NCBI RefSeq assembly: GCF_040050925.1
Contig: NZ_CP157390.1
Span: 3,224,001-3,288,000, forward strand
Direction: 5' to 3'
Source: Leifsonia sp. NPDC080035
GTDB lineage: Bacteria; Actinomycetota; Actinomycetes; Actinomycetales; Microbacteriaceae
Length of the DNA: 64,000 nt
Notes under the pieces: generated by a model
What the model saw: only the letters and a program-made list of their open reading frames with translations
The model's database searches: none
Told to the model about the DNA's origin: nothing
Position numbers and translations under genes: made by a program
Part shown: in pieces, positions 61,530-64,000 of the stretch
How positions within the stretch are numbered: position 1 is the stretch's first letter
Layout: each line of letters starts with the position of its first letter

Positions 61530-62708
61530 GTGCCGGTCTACCTCGACCACGCAGCCACGACGCCGATGCGACCGGAGGCCGTTGAGGCCTTCACCGGTGC
61601 GCTCGGCGTCGTCGGCAACCCCGCGAGCATCCACAGCCAGGGGCAGCAGGCACGTCGCATGCTCGAGGAGGCGCGGGAGACCGTCGCGGAGACGCTCGGC
61701 TGCGACCCCGTCGAGGTGGTGTTCACCTCCGGGGGCACCGAGGCGATCAACCTGGCGATCAAGGGGATGTACTGGGCGCGGAACGCGGACGCGGCGCGCC
61801 CGCGCATCCTGGTCCCCGGCGGCGAGCACCACGCGACGGTCGACACCGTCGAGTGGCTGGAGCGTGCGGAGGGCGCCCGGCCGCAGTGGCTGCCGCTCGA
61901 CGCGGAGGGCCGCATCGAGCCGCCGTCGTTCGCTGAGGCCGGGGATGTCGCGCTGCTCACCATGCTCGCGGTGAACAACGAGGTCGGCACCGTGCAGCCG
62001 GTGGCGGCGCTCGCCGCGGAGGCCCGGGCGGCCGGCGTCCCGGTGCACGTCGACGCCGTCGCCGCGTATGGCCATCTGCCCGTCGACTTCGCCGGGCTCG
62101 GCGTGGATGCGCTGAGCGTCTCGGCCCACAAGATCGGCGGCCCGGTCGGCATCGGCGCCCTCGTCCTGGCGCGATCGTCGGCCGTTGTGCCGCTCATCCA
62201 CGGCGGCGGCCAGCAGCGCCAGGTGCGCAGCGGCACCCAGGACGTCGCGGCCGCGGTGGCGTTCGCGGCGGCCGCGCGGGCGAGCGCTGCGGAACGGGAG
62301 ACGGAGCCGATACGGCTGGCCGCGCTGCGCGACCGGCTCATCCGCGGTGTGCTCGCCGCGGTGCCGGAGGCCGTGCTGAGCGGCCCCGCACCCGCGTCCG
62401 GCGAGCGCGTCGCGTCGAACGCGCACTTCGTCTTCCCCGGCGCGCAGGGCGATTCGCTGCTGTTCCTGCTCGACATGGCCGGAGTGTCGGTGTCGACCGG
62501 TTCGGCGTGCCAGGCGGGCATCCCCGAGCCGTCGCATGTGCTGCTGGCGATGGGGCGCAGCGAGCAGGAGGCGCGCTCGGCCCTGCGCTTCACCCTCGGC
62601 CGAACGTCGACCGAGGCGGATGTGGATGCGCTGCTCGCGGCACTGCCCGGCGCCTACGCGCAGGCGGCGCGCGCCGGCCTCGCCGACCGGGCGCCCCGGA
62701 TCGGCTGA
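61530..62708 (+). CDS. Cysteine desulfurase (IscS/NifS family)
   Basis: A 392-residue PLP enzyme that moves sulfur from cysteine to a persulfide. It opens MPVYLDHAATTPMRPEAVEA. The PLP lysine is K201 in VSAHKIGGP and the active-site Cys is C327 in STGSACQAG. GEHHATVDTVEWLE carries the conserved His. GTG start behind AGGAGGGG. Lying 85 bases upstream of mnmA, it is the likely sulfur donor for 2-thiouridine; Fe-S assembly is also possible. The paralogue symbol is not assigned. Confidence 0.94.
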   Translation: MPVYLDHAATTPMRPEAVEAFTGALGVVGNPASIHSQGQQARRMLEEARETVAETLGCDPVEVVFTSGGTEAINLAIKGMYWARNADAARPRILVPGGEHHATVDTVEWLERAEGARPQWLPLDAEGRIEPPSFAEAGDVALLTMLAVNNEVGTVQPVAALAAEARAAGVPVHVDAVAAYGHLPVDFAGLGVDALSVSAHKIGGPVGIGALVLARSSAVVPLIHGGGQQRQVRSGTQDVAAAVAFAAAARASAAERETEPIRLAALRDRLIRGVLAAVPEAVLSGPAPASGERVASNAHFVFPGAQGDSLLFLLDMAGVSVSTGSACQAGIPEPSHVLLAMGRSEQEARSALRFTLGRTSTEADVDALLAALPGAYAQAARAGLADRAPRIG

Positions 62709-62781
62709 CGCGGCGTCGCCCTCGCCCCGGCGGCGGCGCACGCGCGCTCGGCCCTCGGCGGGCGTCCAGGCGGCCCCGGCG

Positions 62782-62787
62782 TAGAAT
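62782..62787 (+). promoter_or_regulatory. Leaderless-type -10 box of mnmA
   Basis: TAGAAT ends six bases before the GTG at 62794; no Shine-Dalgarno sequence. Confidence 0.5.
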
Positions 62788-62793
62788 CTCCGG

Positions 62794-63894
62794 GTGCGAG
62801 TTCTAGCGGCGATGAGCGGTGGTGTCGATTCTGCAGTGGCGGCGGCGCGTGCCGTGGAAGCCGGCCACGACGTGGTCGGGGTGCACCTGGCGCTCAGCAG
62901 GATGCCCGGGACGCTGCGCACCGGCAGTCGCGGCTGCTGCACGATCGAGGACTCGATGGACGCGCAGCGCGCGGCCAACGTCATCGGCATCCCGTACTAC
63001 GTGTGGGACTTCTCGGAGCGGTTCAAGCTGGACGTCGTCGACGACTTCATCGCCGAGTACTCGGCGGGCCGCACGCCGAACCCGTGCATGCGCTGCAACG
63101 AGCGCATCAAGTTCGCGGCGCTGCTGGAGAAGGCGCTCGACCTCGGCTTCGACGCCGTCTGCACCGGCCACTACGCCAGCATCCGCACCGATGCGGACGG
63201 CAACCGCGAGCTGCACCGGGCGAGCGACTGGGCGAAGGACCAGTCGTACGTCCTCGGCGTGCTCACCGCCGAGCAGCTCGCGCACGCGATGTTCCCGCTC
63301 GGCGCGACGCCGTCGAAGGCGGAGGTCCGCGCGGAGGCGGCTGCGCGCGGCCTGAGCGTTGCGAACAAGCCGGACTCGCACGACATCTGCTTCATCCCGG
63401 ACGGCGACACCCGCGGCTGGCTGGCCGAGCGGGTGGGAGCCGAGACCGGCGACATCCTCGACCGAGACGGCAACCGGCTCGGAACGCACGAGGGCGCGCA
63501 CGCGTTCACGGTCGGCCAGCGCAAGGGGCTGAACATCGGCTACCCGTCGCCGGACGGCCGCCCGCGGTTCGTGCTCGAGGTGCGGCCGAAGGAGAACACG
63601 GTCGTCGTCGGGCCCAAGGAGGCCCTGGACATCGCCGAGATCGCCGGGTCGCGGTTCACCTGGGCGGGGCAGCCGCCGGTGGATGCGCACGCGCCGTTCG
63701 CGTGCGACGTGCAGATCCGCGCGCACGCCGATCCCGTCCCCGCTGTCGCGGTGGTGCGCGACAGCGAGTTGGTCGTCCGCCCCGACACGCCGCTCGACGG
63801 CGTCGCACCCGGCCAGACCGCCGTGATCTACGTCGGCACGCGGGTACTCGGCCAGACCACGATCGACCGCACGGTCTCCGCCGTCCCCGCCTGA
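62794..63894 (+). CDS. mnmA: tRNA-specific 2-thiouridylase MnmA
   Basis: A 366-residue PP-loop ATPase that thiolates U34 of tRNA-Lys, -Glu and -Gln. The PP-loop SGGVDSAVAAARAVEAG is near the N-terminus. The catalytic cysteines are C98 in NPCMRCNERIKF and C199 in SHDICFIPDGDT. The tRNA-binding and C-terminal beta-barrel regions (TVGQRKGLNIG; ENTVVVGP) are intact. Follows the cysteine desulfurase. Confidence 0.96.
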   Translation: MRVLAAMSGGVDSAVAAARAVEAGHDVVGVHLALSRMPGTLRTGSRGCCTIEDSMDAQRAANVIGIPYYVWDFSERFKLDVVDDFIAEYSAGRTPNPCMRCNERIKFAALLEKALDLGFDAVCTGHYASIRTDADGNRELHRASDWAKDQSYVLGVLTAEQLAHAMFPLGATPSKAEVRAEAAARGLSVANKPDSHDICFIPDGDTRGWLAERVGAETGDILDRDGNRLGTHEGAHAFTVGQRKGLNIGYPSPDGRPRFVLEVRPKENTVVVGPKEALDIAEIAGSRFTWAGQPPVDAHAPFACDVQIRAHADPVPAVAVVRDSELVVRPDTPLDGVAPGQTAVIYVGTRVLGQTTIDRTVSAVPA

Positions 63895-63924
63895 GACGGC
63901 AGCTGCTTCGCGGCCCGCTCACAG

Positions 63925-63975
63925 TTCGTGACGAATCGCCGTCGTTCGTGACGAACGGCCGCGATTCGTGACGAA
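63925..63975. repeat. Three-unit palindromic intergenic repeat, 20-bp period (copy B)
   Basis: TTCGTGACGAA occurs three times, at 63925-63935, 63945-63955 and 63965-63975, exactly 20 bases apart, 30 bases after mnmA. Units 2 and 3 extend to 15-base palindromes. It matches copy A (4417-4467) in opposite orientation. The element may continue past the window; nothing else is seen in 63895-64000. Confidence 0.85.
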
Positions 63976-64000
63976 TCCCGGCAGGCGCGGGAGGCCAGGG

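Noticed and set aside
61455..62990. Upstream extension of the glgX frame
   Set aside because: It is antisense to the cysteine desulfurase; the ATG at 61454 has its own -10 box.
63925..63975. Actinobacterial SOS (LexA) box
   Set aside because: The LexA consensus has a TCGAAC...GTTCGA layout; TTCGTGACGAA does not fit it.

Overview
The window reads as a chromosomal core segment of a high-GC Gram-positive actinobacterium, most likely family Microbacteriaceae (Leifsonia-like). The evidence is very high GC, frequent GTG and TTG starts, and the actinobacterial order of housekeeping genes: yceD/DUF177-rpmF-rnc-mutM, smc, ftsY, ffh, rpsP-KH-rimM-trmD, rplS-lepB-rnhB-DUF2469-yraN-comM-dprA-xerC, and rpsB-tsf-pyrH-frr-cdsA. 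DivIVA-domain and hendecad coiled-coil proteins typical of polar-growing actinobacteria support this. The genus is inference. I found no tRNA, rRNA, CRISPR array, insertion sequence or prophage.

Layout. 1-4396: the 3' part of a transglutaminase-like membrane protein, then the bL32/RNase III/Fpg group. 4479-10950: a tandem GNAT enzyme on the minus strand, then a complete livKHMGF-type branched-chain amino acid ABC transporter with a strong hairpin between livK and livH. 11092-18879: SMC, a small membrane protein, a CHAD protein divergent from ftsY, a DUF2004-like protein and ffh. 18914-21542: two tandem SGNH lipoproteins and a YbdK-type carboxylate-amine ligase. 21724-31634: ribosome-assembly and translation genes (S16, KhpA, RimM, TrmD, L19), interrupted by a GntR/MFS pair sharing a triple palindromic operator, plus methionine aminopeptidase, signal peptidase, RNase HII, YraN and ComM/YifB. 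31635-31994: a 360-base gap with a five-copy 24-bp tandem repeat. 31995-41235: DprA, XerC, a degenerate M23 protein, a sugar porter, then rpsB-tsf, pyrH and frr-cdsA. 41248-51709: a small twin-DivIVA-like protein, a transglycosylase-like protein, a zinc-ribbon-like protein, an alpha/beta hydrolase, an AI-2E family permease, a 988-residue DivIVA/hendecad coiled-coil protein, a 618-residue envelope protein, a YbbN-like protein and an NAD(P)-binding protein. 51789-61454: a glycogen/alpha-glucan cluster (glgB-glgE, glgP, glgX-ybaK). 61530-63894: cysteine desulfurase and MnmA, which together supply sulfur for tRNA 2-thiouridine.

Expression. Many genes have a TANNNT box 6-9 bases before the start codon and no Shine-Dalgarno sequence, so leaderless transcription appears common; this was used to choose several starts (ftsY, glgP, glgE, the GntR-linked MFS gene, the transglycosylase). 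Convergent gene pairs are separated by long GC-rich hairpins.

Most notable signals: (1) the 988-residue protein carries about 68 consecutive in-register 11-residue repeats behind a DivIVA-like head, a candidate polar cytoskeleton; (2) an intergenic element of three 11-bp palindromes spaced exactly 20 bp apart occurs after mutM and again after mnmA; (3) the 24-bp minisatellite between comM and dprA may encode a small protein; (4) the M23 protein has no stop at its expected end and reads antisense through 648 bases of xerC.
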